Source: Ardenticatenales bacterium
GTDB taxonomy: Bacteria; Chloroflexota; Anaerolineae; Promineifilales; UBA4811
Length of the DNA: 5,487 nucleotides
NCBI GenBank assembly: GCA_030667645.1
Contig: DAOUVM010000197.1
Coordinates: 1 to 5,487, forward strand
Reading direction: 5' to 3'
The translations under genes were made by a program, and so were the position numbers. Each line of letters starts with the position of its first letter. Position 1 is the first letter of the stretch. Under the pieces are notes generated by a model. The model was not told the DNA's origin and made no database searches. It was given only the letters and a program-made list of their open reading frames with translations. Shown one piece after another: positions 5,485-5,487 of the stretch.

Positions 5485-5487
5485 TAG

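Overview
The window holds one end of a cell-shape (rod-complex) operon, read entirely on the minus strand, so transcription runs from high to low coordinates. In order of transcription it contains an uncharacterised gene at the right edge (4804-5484), a gene-free stretch with a strong promoter (4433-4803), mreB (3371-4432), mreC (2473-3327), mreD (1921-2466) and a class B penicillin-binding protein of the PBP2/MrdA type (1-1902). The PBP2 gene runs off the left edge before its KTG motif, so 634 codons are visible and the 3' end is missing. No plus-strand gene is convincing.

The organism is probably a bacterium of the Chloroflexota, perhaps Anaerolineae-like. The reasons are the moderately GC-rich sequence, the compact mreB-mreC-mreD-PBP2 order, a PBP2 with a long N-terminal half, and a neighbour protein whose style I associate with that phylum. 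This assignment comes from memory of such sequences, not from a search, and should be held loosely.

The four operon genes form one machine. MreB is the actin-like filament on the inner face of the membrane. MreC and MreD couple it across the membrane to PBP2, the transpeptidase that cross-links new peptidoglycan in the side wall. The usual SEDS partner RodA is not visible; it may lie just past the left edge. mreC-mreD are separated by 6 nt and mreD-PBP2 by 18 nt, which implies co-transcription and probably translational coupling. mreB-mreC are separated by 43 nt, where an RNA hairpin could hide the mreC ribosome binding site.

The control region is the most informative non-coding part. An extended -10 promoter (TGn plus TATAAT, 4510-4537) should start the mreB transcript near 4503. 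The leader then carries a two-stem 36-nt hairpin (4461-4496) followed by an AGGAG ribosome binding site placed for a TTG start at 4432, so the upstream in-frame GTG at 4477 is probably not used. Between this promoter and the upstream gene lie several inverted repeats, and a 38-bp imperfect palindrome (4792-4829) spans the stop codon of the upstream gene. I see no mobile element, CRISPR array, tRNA or rRNA, and no clear evidence of an undescribed system. The best candidates for a second look are the non-coding structures and the unknown upstream protein.
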